Positions 9,010 through 17,889 of a stretch of DNA of 64,000 nt are shown here, in pieces. The notes under the pieces were generated by a model. The model was not told where the DNA came from. It made no database searches and was given only the letters and a program-made list of their open reading frames with translations. The stretch's first letter is position 1. The number at the start of each line of letters is the position of its first letter. The translations under genes were made by a program, and so were the position numbers. The stretch comes from Pirellulales bacterium (GTDB lineage: Bacteria > Planctomycetota > Planctomycetia > Pirellulales > Lacipirellulaceae): positions 310,001-374,000 of the forward strand of contig JAHBXQ010000005.1 of assembly GCA_019636345.1 (NCBI GenBank), in the 5' to 3' direction.

Positions 9010-9073
9010 GCGTCGCTGACGCAGTGTCGCTGAGCGTCGCTGACGCAGTGTCGCTGAGCGTCGCCGACGCGGA
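9002..9073. repeat. 24-bp tandem repeat, three units, spanning a stop codon
   Basis: GTCGCTGAGCGTCGCTGACG plus CAGT repeats exactly at 9002-9025 and 9026-9049, then a diverged third unit to 9073. The stop of the PEP-CTERM gene (TGA 9007-9009) is in unit one. Each unit itself contains a shorter GTCGCTGA echo. It looks like a slippage-expanded array; units have several in-frame stops, so they do not extend the protein. Confidence 0.85.
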
Positions 9074-9083
9074 ACGATGAATC

Positions 9084-9114
9084 GGCGTCCCCGGCTGCGC
9101 CTGTCGGGGACGCC
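9084..9114 (+). terminator. Perfect 10-bp hairpin between two plus-strand genes
   Basis: GGCGTCCCCG (9084-9093) pairs perfectly with CGGGGACGCC (9105-9114) across an 11-nt loop. It follows the PEP-CTERM gene by 74 bases. No U tract, so terminator or mRNA-end stabiliser. Confidence 0.45.
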
Positions 9115-9138
9115 TGCAATGCACGACGGTGGATGCCC

Positions 9139-11100
9139 ATGTCTGCGCGCCGGCTCGCTCCCTCGCCCCGTTGGCGGGCACTGTGCTGCTGCGGCTGGGC
9201 AGTCGTCCTTGTCGGCCTCGGTGCGCCGCTTGTAGTGCGACCCTGCCGGGCACAATCGGAGGCGCCCGTCGGCCTGCGCATCTGGGCGAACACCGGCGAG
9301 GACAAGGTCGCGCGCGACGACCTTCGCGAGACTCGCGGCGATCCATCGACGCGCAACTCGGCCTGGGACGGCCGGCAAGTGTCGCTCTTCGCCGCCCGCA
9401 ACGAAGTTGCCTCGTTCTGCCTCTACCTCGAAGCGGCCGATGAGTCGATCCCCGAGGTCGAGATCCGCTTCGACGCGCTGACCGGACCGGGCGGAACCGC
9501 GATCGCCAGCCGCCCCGCGACTCCCGACGATCTCTTCGACTACAGCGAGCGGAACATCGAACTGTTCTTCGTTCGCTATCTCCCCGTTCTTGGCGTCTCG
9601 AAGCTGGCGTACCACCATTATGACGAACGCCACGTCCCCGCGCGATTCCGCCGGCCGCACGACTCGGCGACGGGCCATGCCCGAGGGGGGTGGGCCGATC
9701 GCCCCGACCACGACAAAGAGTATCCCGACATCGCCGTCCCGCTCGCGCTTCGCTCGAGCTTTACGGTCGATTCCCGCCGCTCGCAGGCGATCTGGTGCGA
9801 CGTTCACGTCCCCGCCGCCGCCGCGCCGGGCGAGCGCCGCGGCGAGATCGAATTGCGCGTCGCCGGCCGCGTCGCGCAGCGCATCCCCGTCGTCTTGGAA
9901 GTCCTCGACTTCGCCCTGCCCGATCTCCCTACGGCGCGCACAATGCTGCACGTCAGCACGGGCGACGTCTGCCGTCGGTATCTCGGCGAGGCCTGGCCGC
10001 ACGACTATCCCCAAAACGCCAAGCTCAACGCCGACGCCCGACTGGTGATGGATCGCCATTTTCAGCTTGCCCATCGGCATCGCATTTCGCTGATCGACGA
10101 CTACGTGCCGATCGAACGGCTCGAGTCGTCGGGCTGGCTCGACCGGCTCAGCGGGGCGCTGTTCACCCCCGAGCGCGGCTACGGCGGCCCGGGGGTCGGC
10201 GTCGGGAACAACGTGTTCTGCATCGGCGCCTACGGCTCGACCCCCGCAGCCTCGCTGCCCGACTGGGGCCGCTGGGTCGAAGGCCGGCGCGACGAGACCC
10301 CGACCGATTATTTCGTCTACCTCGCCGACGAGTCGGTCGATTTCGCCGCGCTCAACAAGCTCAACGCCGCCCTCCCCGCCGACCTGCGCGGTTTGGCAAC
10401 CCTGTCGGCTCCGCACGGCGCCGACGAGGCGCGTGAGTTGGCGATCGTGTGCAGCACCGCCACCGTCTGTCAGACCGACGAGTGGACCCGCGCCATCGGC
10501 AAGATTCGCGACTCGGGCCGCACGTTCTGGCTCTACAACGGCTTCCGCCCCGCGTCGGGGACGTTCACGCTCGAGGACGACGGCGTCGCGCTCCGCGAAC
10601 TCGCTTGGGGACAGTTCAAAGCGAGCGTCCCTCGCTGGTTCTACTGGAGCGGGACCTACTACAACAACTATCAGGGGGGCGCGGGCGAAACGAACGTGTT
10701 CACGACCGCCCGTACGTTCGGCGGCGGCGGCCAGCGCGACCCCTCGCTCGGCGACACCGGCTACAACGCCAACAACGGCGACGGCGTGCTGTTCTACCCG
10801 GGAACCGATACGGTCTTCCCCGCGGAAAGCCTCGGCGTGCTGGGCCCGCTGGCGTCGCTGCGGCTGAAGCACTGGCGCCGGGGGCTTCAGGACTTCGAGT
10901 ACTTGACGCTTGCGGCCGCGAAAGACCCGGCGCGCACGCAAGCGATCGTCCGACGAATGGTTCCGCGCATCCTCTGGGAGATCGGCGTCGACAACCCCTC
11001 CGACCCGACCTACGTCCACGCCGACGTCTCCTGGCCGACCGACCCCGAGGCCTGGGAAATCGCCCGCCGCGAACTGGCGAGAATCGTGCAGTCCCCCTAA
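9139..11100 (+). CDS. DUF4091 domain protein (glycoside hydrolase-like, secreted)
   Basis: 653 residues. Signal peptide to about residue 39 (hydrophobic core, then PCRAQ). The N-terminal half is beta-rich (NEVASFCLYLEA, about 80-95). The C-terminal half carries the DUF4091 region: DYFVYLADE, FWLYNGFRPASG, LRELAWGQFKASVPRWFYW and LRLKHWRRGLQDFEYLTLA, an arrangement seen in glycoside-hydrolase-like TIM barrels. Function in the family is not established; polysaccharide processing outside the cytoplasm is likely. ATG 9139 is preferred to ATG 9133 because GGTGG (9128-9132) gives a six-base spacing only for the former. It faces the glycosyltransferase gene tail-to-tail. Confidence 0.8.
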   Translation: MSARRLAPSPRWRALCCCGWAVVLVGLGAPLVVRPCRAQSEAPVGLRIWANTGEDKVARDDLRETRGDPSTRNSAWDGRQVSLFAARNEVASFCLYLEAADESIPEVEIRFDALTGPGGTAIASRPATPDDLFDYSERNIELFFVRYLPVLGVSKLAYHHYDERHVPARFRRPHDSATGHARGGWADRPDHDKEYPDIAVPLALRSSFTVDSRRSQAIWCDVHVPAAAAPGERRGEIELRVAGRVAQRIPVVLEVLDFALPDLPTARTMLHVSTGDVCRRYLGEAWPHDYPQNAKLNADARLVMDRHFQLAHRHRISLIDDYVPIERLESSGWLDRLSGALFTPERGYGGPGVGVGNNVFCIGAYGSTPAASLPDWGRWVEGRRDETPTDYFVYLADESVDFAALNKLNAALPADLRGLATLSAPHGADEARELAIVCSTATVCQTDEWTRAIGKIRDSGRTFWLYNGFRPASGTFTLEDDGVALRELAWGQFKASVPRWFYWSGTYYNNYQGGAGETNVFTTARTFGGGGQRDPSLGDTGYNANNGDGVLFYPGTDTVFPAESLGVLGPLASLRLKHWRRGLQDFEYLTLAAAKDPARTQAIVRRMVPRILWEIGVDNPSDPTYVHADVSWPTDPEAWEIARRELARIVQSP

Positions 11101-11156
11101 CGATCTGTTGAAAGGGGAACTGGCTCGCGGACCAATGCCGACAAGTCCCTTGAACG

Positions 11157-12302
11157 TCATCCCGCGAGCGCGCCTGTCCCCGTCTTCCGCTGGTTCCCCA
11201 GGACTCGCTGAAAGAGGTCGTAGTATCGAGCGGCTTGTCGCTCGCACGAGTACTCAGCGGCGACGCGCGCCCGTGCGGCGGCGCCGAGCCGGTCTCGCAA
11301 TTCCTCGTCGTCGAGCAGGCGCTCGAGGCCGGCGGCCAGGGCCTCGGCGTCGTTCGGGGGGACGAGCAGGCCGGTCTCGTCGGCGAGAACCGCTTCGGGA
11401 ATGCCGCCGACGCGTGTGGCGACGATCGGCAGTCCCGCGGCCATCGCTTCAAGCAGAATCACCGGCAGTCCTTCCGCGAGCGACGGCAGCGCAACCACGT
11501 CGAGCTCCGCGAGCAACGGCGCCAAGTCGCTGTGAAACCCCGGCAGCACAAAGCGGTCCTGCAACCGCCGAGCCGCGATGTGCGCTTCGAGTTGCGACCG
11601 CAACTGCCCTTCGCCGAACACAACGAACCCGACGTCGGGGCGCCGCTGCGTCACGAGCGCCGCTGCCTCGACGAGTCGCTCAAACCCCTTCTCCGGACTG
11701 AGTCGCCCGGCCGCTCCGACGATCCGCAGCGGCGCCGAGGGGAAGAGAGCCGCCAGCGCTGCACGCTGCTGGTCGCTGCAGGACGCGTTCCCCCCGATCG
11801 GGACGGCGTTGGGGATGGTCGTGATCCGGTCGGGCCGAACTCTCGCCTGTGCCAAAAGCCGCGACTGCGCCTGCGACACCCCGACCACCGCGTCGCAGCG
11901 ACGCATGACCGCTCGATCGAGTCGCTCGTTGAGCCGAACCTTCCACGTAGCGCCGGTCCAGCCATGGGCGATCGCCACGATGGGAATCCCCGCCCGCCGA
12001 GCCGCCGACCAGCCGAGGACGTCGGGCTTGTAACCGTTGGCGACAAGCAGATCGACGCGGCGCTCGGCAAGCAGGTCGACGATCTCCGCCGCAACTCGGC
12101 GAACCCGGGGCCAGTTGGACCTCAGCTCGATCGCTTCGCACCCCTGAGCCCGAGCCGCGGCAAGAAACGCTCCCGCCCCGCCCCGCTCGGAGAACGAAAG
12201 CATCACCGTCCGGCAATCGGCGGGGAGGTGCGCAGCAAGCCCCAACACCTGCTTTTCCGGACCACCGAGAAAGGGCGACGCGAGGAGCTGCGCGATGACC
12301 AT
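11157..12302 (-). CDS. Glycosyltransferase family 4
   Basis: 381 residues with a GT-B fold. The N-terminal domain begins VIAQLLASPFLGGPEKQVLG, with the Gly-rich acceptor loop. The donor half has GAAGRLSPEKGFERLVEAA, VFGEGQLRSQLE, and the E-x7-E motif in SLAEGLPVILLEAMAAGLPI, which binds the nucleotide-sugar. It transfers a sugar during exopolysaccharide or LPS assembly at the inner face of the membrane. The frame could extend to 12455, but the extra residues share no family features and cross the repeat at 12437, so ATG 12302 is chosen. Confidence 0.88.
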   Translation of the reverse strand: MVIAQLLASPFLGGPEKQVLGLAAHLPADCRTVMLSFSERGGAGAFLAAARAQGCEAIELRSNWPRVRRVAAEIVDLLAERRVDLLVANGYKPDVLGWSAARRAGIPIVAIAHGWTGATWKVRLNERLDRAVMRRCDAVVGVSQAQSRLLAQARVRPDRITTIPNAVPIGGNASCSDQQRAALAALFPSAPLRIVGAAGRLSPEKGFERLVEAAALVTQRRPDVGFVVFGEGQLRSQLEAHIAARRLQDRFVLPGFHSDLAPLLAELDVVALPSLAEGLPVILLEAMAAGLPIVATRVGGIPEAVLADETGLLVPPNDAEALAAGLERLLDDEELRDRLGAAARARVAAEYSCERQAARYYDLFQRVLGNQRKTGTGALAG

Positions 12303-12436
12303 GGCCGCCAGACGAGCGTCAGGGAACGACGGAAGCAACGATGCGAGGTGAGGCTGCGATTGTAGTTCAAGCAGCCGACGACCGCACGATTCCCTTCGTC
12401 CTGGGCAAGCATCGCTCGCCAGGCCTTGTCCCAAGA

Positions 12437-12502
12437 CCATAAGCGGACGGCGCAAGCCGCCGGCGAGTCGGCGTCCATGCCCGGATCGATCTTCGCCGGG
12501 GG
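12437..12502. repeat. Dispersed imperfect palindromic repeat, copy 1
   Basis: Begins CATAAGCGGACGGCGCAAGC and continues CGCCGGCGA. The first 28 bases match the copy at 46466 almost exactly, with weaker similarity for another 35-40 bases (GTCCA, GATCGA, CGGGG.CTG in the same order). The core GCGGACGGC/GCCGCCGGC is an imperfect stem. It lies between a methyltransferase stop and a glycosyltransferase start. Confidence 0.75.
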
Positions 12503-12537
12503 CTGACGTCGCCGCCCGACACCCGACAATCGCCGGC

Positions 12538-13356
12538 TCACCCCTCTTTGTGCACTTCGATCACCGCCCCTCCGGCCAACTGCAGATAGCCGGGAACGCG
12601 CCGCAGGGCGTAGTCGAATTTCTCCCACGCCATCTCCGACGATTTCCATAACGCGGCGGCTCGCGAAAGAACCTGGAAGCGATGCACGGTCGTCGTCGGA
12701 AACGCACGGCGAATCGCCGCCAGCTCGTCGGGACCGAGCTTGTGCTCGTCGTCGGTGATATGCCGATCGAGCGACGGCTCGTTCGACAACACGCGCCGGA
12801 CGAGCCGGGTGTTGCGCACGCCGTCGAAGAACCGGTTCCGCAACGGCTCGCGAAACACGGCCAGCCCTCCGGGCTTGAGCACGCGCCGACACTCGGCGAT
12901 CGCCGCGGGGACGTCGACGTGATGCAAAATGTCGATCCCCGCCACGACGTCGAACGACTTGTCGGGGTAGTTCAGCCGCTCGGCGGCTTGGCGAGCGATT
13001 GTCACGCGCTCGGACAAATCGTACCGTTCGGCAATCTCGCGCGCCGCCTCGACGTTTCCCTCGGCGATGTCGAACCCGTCGACCTGATAGCCAATCCGCG
13101 CGTAAACGACCGTGTTCACCCCCCAACCGCAGCCGAAGTCGAGCAACCGCATCCCGGGTCGGAAGCGTTGCTGCACCAGCCGAAACGTCTCCCAATACGA
13201 GTTCCACGGACGACGTTCCCGCCCCAGGATCGGGCCGAAATCGACCGCGTCGAATCTCCGCAGTTGAGAGTACGAGTTGTAGAACTCTCGCTCGCGCACT
13301 TGCACGGGGGTCGGGTCCGACCGATCGACGTCAAGCGATTCGCTGCGGCTGGTCAT
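12538..13356 (-). CDS. Class I SAM-dependent methyltransferase
   Basis: 272 residues. Motif I RLLDFGCGWGVNT binds S-adenosylmethionine; VDGFDIAEGNVEAA supplies the acidic residue after strand 2; FDVVAGIDILHHV and RRVLKPGGLAVFREPL are motifs II and III. The layout is that of UbiE/COQ5-like Methyltransf_11 enzymes with a C-terminal region around WKSSEMAWEKFDYALRRVPG. Lying between two GT4 genes on the same strand, it probably methylates a sugar or lipid carrier intermediate of the exopolysaccharide. ATG 13356 is chosen because the extension to 13593 is Arg/Ser-rich without family features. Confidence 0.85.
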   Translation of the reverse strand: MTSRSESLDVDRSDPTPVQVREREFYNSYSQLRRFDAVDFGPILGRERRPWNSYWETFRLVQQRFRPGMRLLDFGCGWGVNTVVYARIGYQVDGFDIAEGNVEAAREIAERYDLSERVTIARQAAERLNYPDKSFDVVAGIDILHHVDVPAAIAECRRVLKPGGLAVFREPLRNRFFDGVRNTRLVRRVLSNEPSLDRHITDDEHKLGPDELAAIRRAFPTTTVHRFQVLSRAAALWKSSEMAWEKFDYALRRVPGYLQLAGGAVIEVHKEG

Positions 13357-13558
13357 ATCGGATCGCAAGCCGGCGCCCCTGCCGCGCGGGCAGGACGTCG
13401 CTCGATGAGCGCGCATCAAGCGACCGGTGCAGCCTCGACTCTTCTCGCTTGATCCAAGGAATCGGCCCGGGGATCGACGGCGCCCCCACAGGGATCGCGA
13501 CGGCGGCAGTTCCGGTGCGTCCGTCGTCATGTCCGCCTTATCGTCGCGGCTCCTCCGA

Positions 13559-14701
13559 TCACTTCCTCTCGGACGGGGTCTCGACCAATGCATGATAGAG
13601 GTCGACGACTTGCGTCGTCAAACGGCTTGGATCAAACGCAGCGACCGCGTACTCCCGCGCCGCGGCGCCCATCCGGCGGCGCAGCTCGGGGGACGCGGCG
13701 AGTCGCTCCAGCGCGGCGCTCATCGCCGCAACGTCGTTGCACGGCACATGGAGTCCCGTCTCGCCGTGGCGGACGTATTCCTCCGGACCGCCGCCGGTCG
13801 TCACGATCGTCGGCACGCCGCACAGCATCGCCTCGGCCGCGACGCGCCCGAACGGTTCCGGTCCGACCGAGGCGTGCACCGCGACGTCGATCGTGGCCAG
13901 AAACTGATACACGTCTCGTTGATGCCCGGCGAACCGGACGCGGTCGGCAACCCCCAGCCGCGCAGCAAGTCGTTGCAACTCATCGAGATAGTCCGTCTCC
14001 CCCGCCGGCGAGGTCCCCGCAACGACCAGTTCAAAATCTGTGCGCCCGCGGCGCAACGCGTCGGCCGCAGCCTCGATCACGATGTGCTGCCCCTTCCACG
14101 GCCCCAGGATGCTATGCATGCCGACGACCAGCCGACCGTTGCCGGACCGCGTCGGCGGCGCCTCGACCGGACCGATCACCGGTTCGTAAATCGTCGAGAT
14201 TCGCTCCCGCGGCAGGCCCAACTCGACCAGATGCTCGGCGATCGCTCCCGACGTAGCGATATGGCGAGTGAAGCTGCTCTGCCGAACCAGCCACCGCGTC
14301 AACCGACCGGGATACTCGAACCCCTTCTGGTGAGAAATCGAGGGAACCCCGCGCCGCCGGGCCGCTTGCCCCGCGCCCCAATTCGCCGAGAGGGCGTTGT
14401 TGGCGTGCACCACGTCGGGAGCGAACTCGCGAATGAGCTCGTCGACTGCCCGGCGCCAGGGGCGCACGTCGTCGCGAAAGTACCGCCACGCCCCGGCTAG
14501 GGGCCCGCCCACTGAGCCGTGCCGCCCCCCCACGGCGACCCGGCGATGCCTCAACCCTGCGGGGAGTTCGATGTACGGCGCAGGATCGAACGAGGTGACC
14601 AGGATCGGCTCGACCTCCGGCGGCAGTTCCCGAATCAGATGGAGCAGACCCGTCAGCGAGCCGCCGAATCCGATCGGAGATTCCACGTACAGGACTCGCA
14701 T
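13559..14701 (-). CDS. Glycosyltransferase family 4
   Basis: 380 residues, GT-B. The acceptor domain starts MRVLYVESPIGFGGSLTGLL with the usual Gly-rich loop. The central region has DVVHANNALSANWG and an acceptor His (SISHQKGFEYPG). The donor region has VVGMHSILGPWKGQHIVIEA, and the E-x7-E motif lies in VGPEPFGRVAAEAMLCGVPT. It is likely to add one sugar to the lipid-linked repeat unit. It begins 252 bases from the divergent O-antigen ligase-like gene. The gap to the methyltransferase downstream is about 200 bases. Confidence 0.88.
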   Translation of the reverse strand: MRVLYVESPIGFGGSLTGLLHLIRELPPEVEPILVTSFDPAPYIELPAGLRHRRVAVGGRHGSVGGPLAGAWRYFRDDVRPWRRAVDELIREFAPDVVHANNALSANWGAGQAARRRGVPSISHQKGFEYPGRLTRWLVRQSSFTRHIATSGAIAEHLVELGLPRERISTIYEPVIGPVEAPPTRSGNGRLVVGMHSILGPWKGQHIVIEAAADALRRGRTDFELVVAGTSPAGETDYLDELQRLAARLGVADRVRFAGHQRDVYQFLATIDVAVHASVGPEPFGRVAAEAMLCGVPTIVTTGGGPEEYVRHGETGLHVPCNDVAAMSAALERLAASPELRRRMGAAAREYAVAAFDPSRLTTQVVDLYHALVETPSERK

Positions 14702-14953
14702 CGTGAAACCGGTTGAACGGACTTCGATCGGGCGAGTCGGCGCGCCGCCGACGAATCCTCCACAATAATCCCCGCCTAGCCCCCCGCCAACGGCAGCGCG
14801 ACTGCGGTCCGGAGCCCCCCAAAGTCCCGTCCTGAACCGTCCCGTCGGTTGACTCGTCCCTGGCGGCTATCAAGAATCCACTCTCCGCATGCACGTTCCC
14901 GTACGGCGGCATGTCCGGCGATCTGTGGCGCGCAGTCTTGGTCCTGATCAGCA

Positions 14954-16297
14954 ATGCACTCTTCCGCGCGAACCGCCGCCTTGCTGCTCATGACGCTGGT
15001 GGTCGCCCTGTTGCTGCGGCCCTGGGACCACTGGGAGGCGCTCGCGACTGTGCGGCCGGTGTCGCTGTTGCTCACGGCGATCGCCGTCGTCTGGCTCGCC
15101 GACGCGCCGAAGCTGCGACTGTTGGCCGACCCCCCGACCAAGCCGCTCATACTCCTGTGCCTTGTCGCCGCCGCGATGGCGCCGCTGTCGGTCTGGCCCT
15201 CCCGCAGCGCCGAAGTCGCCTTCAATATTCTGCAACAAGCAGCCCTGCTGGCGATGCTGGCCCATCTGGTCACGACCCCGGCCATGGTAGAGCGCCTCGC
15301 GACCCTCATGGCCGCGTGCGGGACGATCCACGGCAGCATCGCCACGGTTACGTACTTGCGGCAGGAACTTACCCCCGACGGCCGCGTCTTCGGCACAGGG
15401 CACGGGGTCTTCGCCGACCCGAACGACTTGGCCCTGTCGCTCGTCATGATCTTCCCCTTCGCCTGGTGGCGATTCGTGGAATCCAAGAGCCTCGGCGCCC
15501 GCCTCGTCGCCGTCGGCTCGCTCGCCGTTATGCTGGCCGGGATCCTGGCGTCGCAATCCCGCGGCGGGCTGCTCGCCTGGGGCGCCGCCGTCGTCGTCCT
15601 CGGCGTCAAGGCAAGAAGCGGAATCGCGTCGCTGGCGGGAGTCGTTGCGGCCGCGTCCCTCGCAGCCGCCCTGTTGTTCCCCAGCGACGTGTTCGATCGC
15701 TACTCGTCGATCGTCCACTACCAGTCCGACGAAAGCGCGACGACCCGGCTGGCGATCTGGAAGGCGGGCGCCAGCATGTTCGCCGACCATCTCCTCACGG
15801 GCGTCGGCGCGGGGGGATTCGAGGTCGCCTACGGCCAGGAATATCTCGACCGCAAAGGCGCCGGCAACGTGTGGCGCGCCGCCCACAGTTCCTACATCCA
15901 AATCGCCGCGGAACTGGGGATCTTCGGTCTCGCAGCCTGGCTCGCCTTCATTGCCGCGATCCTCGCGACTCTGCGCCGGGCCGGCCGCTTGCTGGCCGCC
16001 TCGACGGACGAAGCGGCTGCCCCCTCCCTTGCCGCCTGGGTCGACGCCGCGACCGCGTCGATCGTCGGCTTCCTCGTCGGCGCCGCGTTTCTGTCCCGCG
16101 GTTACGATTTTCTGATCGTCATCATCGCGGGAACCGCCTCGGCCGTGCTGCGACAAGCGACGGCCTTCAGCAGCCGCGTCGCTCCGAGTCGCGAGACGCA
16201 GCCTATCGCGCAAGCACTCGCCGAAGCGCCGGTTTCGGCGAATCAGGCCTACGTCGGCGACTTGCTCCGAGACTCGCCTGCCCCGGCTGCGGAGTGA
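14954..16297 (+). CDS. O-antigen ligase/polymerase family membrane protein
   Basis: 447 residues with about 11 hydrophobic segments. The Wzy_C/O-antigen-ligase hallmarks are a long periplasmic loop starting after TYLRQELTPDGRVFG, GHGVFADPNDLALSL, SQSRGGLLAW, TRLAIWKAGASMFADHLL with TGVGAGGFE, and AHSSYIQIAAELGIFGL. Such proteins join polysaccharide repeat units or ligate them to a carrier at the outer face of the inner membrane. It is the only plus-strand gene in this part of the locus. Its 3' end overlaps the flippase 3' end by 49 bases. Confidence 0.85.
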   Translation: MHSSARTAALLLMTLVVALLLRPWDHWEALATVRPVSLLLTAIAVVWLADAPKLRLLADPPTKPLILLCLVAAAMAPLSVWPSRSAEVAFNILQQAALLAMLAHLVTTPAMVERLATLMAACGTIHGSIATVTYLRQELTPDGRVFGTGHGVFADPNDLALSLVMIFPFAWWRFVESKSLGARLVAVGSLAVMLAGILASQSRGGLLAWGAAVVVLGVKARSGIASLAGVVAAASLAAALLFPSDVFDRYSSIVHYQSDESATTRLAIWKAGASMFADHLLTGVGAGGFEVAYGQEYLDRKGAGNVWRAAHSSYIQIAAELGIFGLAAWLAFIAAILATLRRAGRLLAASTDEAAAPSLAAWVDAATASIVGFLVGAAFLSRGYDFLIVIIAGTASAVLRQATAFSSRVAPSRETQPIAQALAEAPVSANQAYVGDLLRDSPAPAAE

Positions 16298-17889
16298 CGC
16301 CCGAACGACGCCCCGCGGGTTGCGACGCTCCTCCAGGCCCGACGCACCGTCGCTCGTTCGGCCTCGCTCCACATCGGCAACCGCCACAGCACCAGCGGCG
16401 TCGCCGCAACGAGCGCCGCTTGCCCGACCGTGGCGCCCGCCCAGCCGAAGCCGCGGAACAATTGTCCCGCGATGAAAATCGCCAGACATGTCCCCCACAC
16501 GATTGCGAGTCGGCCGTAATTGACCGGCATCGGAAACGCTCGCTGCGAAGCTCGCCACACCCCGGCAAGTCGCGCGGCCTGGCTGACGAGCGTCGCAACG
16601 GCCGCTCCCTGAATCCCCCACCGCGGGATCGCATAGCAGTTGAGCGCCACGTTCAACAGCGCCGCCCCCACGTTGAGTCGACTGATCGCCCCGGGGCGGC
16701 GGGCCTTGTGCAACCCGACCTCGGCGGCGCTCGCCAGCCCGCTGAAGTAAACGGCCCCGGTCAACGGCGTGATGACGCACATGCCGCCGTGAAACTTCTC
16801 GGCAATCAGCCAGTAGGTGACGTCGTCCCCCAACAGCGCAAGCGCCGTCGCCACGACGGCGCCCCCCGCGGCGTACGCCAGGAACCCGCGCGCAATGATC
16901 CGCGACCCGTCCGGCAGGTGCATGTTGCGAAACGCGAACCGCTGCCAGCCGAGGATAAACGCCAAGTTCGCCATCTGCATGATCCCCGCGATCCGCTCGC
17001 CGACCGAGTAGAGGCCAATCTGCTCGAGCGAATCTTCGACTAAGGCACGGATCGTGTACTTGTCGGTCACGGCCATCGCCGCGAACGACAGCAAGGCGGG
17101 AACCAACAGCGCCCCGTAGCTCGTCAGCGGGGCGACTAGCGGCCGGCTCACGCGCAGGCGAACCCGCGGAAACGCGACCGCCGTGATCACGGCGACCGTC
17201 GCCAACCGCCCCGCGGCGTCGCACGAGATGATCCCCCATGCGCCGGCCCCGGCTAGGATCGCCGCGACGCTCGCGCTGCGAACCGCCAGGGCGCTGCCGA
17301 TGCGAATCCAGAACAGCGCCCACGGTCGCCCGTCGGCCTGCAGCCGGTTGCCAGCGAGCGCATCGATCGCCTCGGCCAGCGCCACGACCGCGAGCGCCCC
17401 GACCAGCGCCCGCCCCGGCAGGTCGAAGATCCAGCGATTGAGCGGCTCGGCGAAGATCCAGACCGCCGTCGCGGCGATCGCCCAGAACCCGATCGCAAGC
17501 GTCACGCTCGTGTCGATCAACTCCCGTCGACGGACGTCGTCGGTCGTTTCCGTGTAGAACCGAAAGAACGACTGGTGCAGGCAGAGCGACGTGACGATGA
17601 ACGTCAAACTCGCGGTCGTCGTGAACAGGCTCACAATGCCGTAGTCGCGCGGCGAAAGCAGCAGCGTTACGATCGGCAGCAGCGCAAATCCGATCGCGCG
17701 ATCCATGACGCTCGCCAGACCGTAGACGGCCGCGTCGCCCAGCATGGCTTTGATCGACACGGCGTCGCGACGATTCGCCCCGTCGGCCGGCGGCGACTCG
17801 GAGCGCGGATCGTCTCCCCGCGGTTGCTCGGCGACGACCCCGGCTGCCGCGGTCAGCGCATCGACGTCGGACGACAGCGATCGGCTCAC
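16249..17889 (-). CDS. Oligosaccharide flippase (Wzx-like, MOP superfamily)
   Basis: 546 residues with about 12-14 membrane helices, of the polysaccharide biosynthesis C-terminal/MATE-like family. It starts its conserved part with MLGDAAVYGLASVMDRAIGF, the usual first helix of Wzx proteins, and later shows SPRDYGIVSLFTT. It flips lipid-linked sugar units across the inner membrane. Two starts compete. GTG 17889 overlaps the GT2 stop as GTGA and has GGAG 10 bases upstream; ATG 17745 begins exactly at the conserved region. The former adds a 48-residue polar leader. The former is listed on ribosome-site evidence. Tail-to-tail overlap with the ligase gene is unusual. Confidence 0.85.
   Translation of the reverse strand: MSRSLSSDVDALTAAAGVVAEQPRGDDPRSESPPADGANRRDAVSIKAMLGDAAVYGLASVMDRAIGFALLPIVTLLLSPRDYGIVSLFTTTASLTFIVTSLCLHQSFFRFYTETTDDVRRRELIDTSVTLAIGFWAIAATAVWIFAEPLNRWIFDLPGRALVGALAVVALAEAIDALAGNRLQADGRPWALFWIRIGSALAVRSASVAAILAGAGAWGIISCDAAGRLATVAVITAVAFPRVRLRVSRPLVAPLTSYGALLVPALLSFAAMAVTDKYTIRALVEDSLEQIGLYSVGERIAGIMQMANLAFILGWQRFAFRNMHLPDGSRIIARGFLAYAAGGAVVATALALLGDDVTYWLIAEKFHGGMCVITPLTGAVYFSGLASAAEVGLHKARRPGAISRLNVGAALLNVALNCYAIPRWGIQGAAVATLVSQAARLAGVWRASQRAFPMPVNYGRLAIVWGTCLAIFIAGQLFRGFGWAGATVGQAALVAATPLVLWRLPMWSEAERATVRRAWRSVATRGASFGRHSAAGAGESRSKSPT

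Noticed and set aside
9002-9073. CRISPR-like repeat array
   Set aside because: Units are directly contiguous without spacers; it is a simple tandem repeat.
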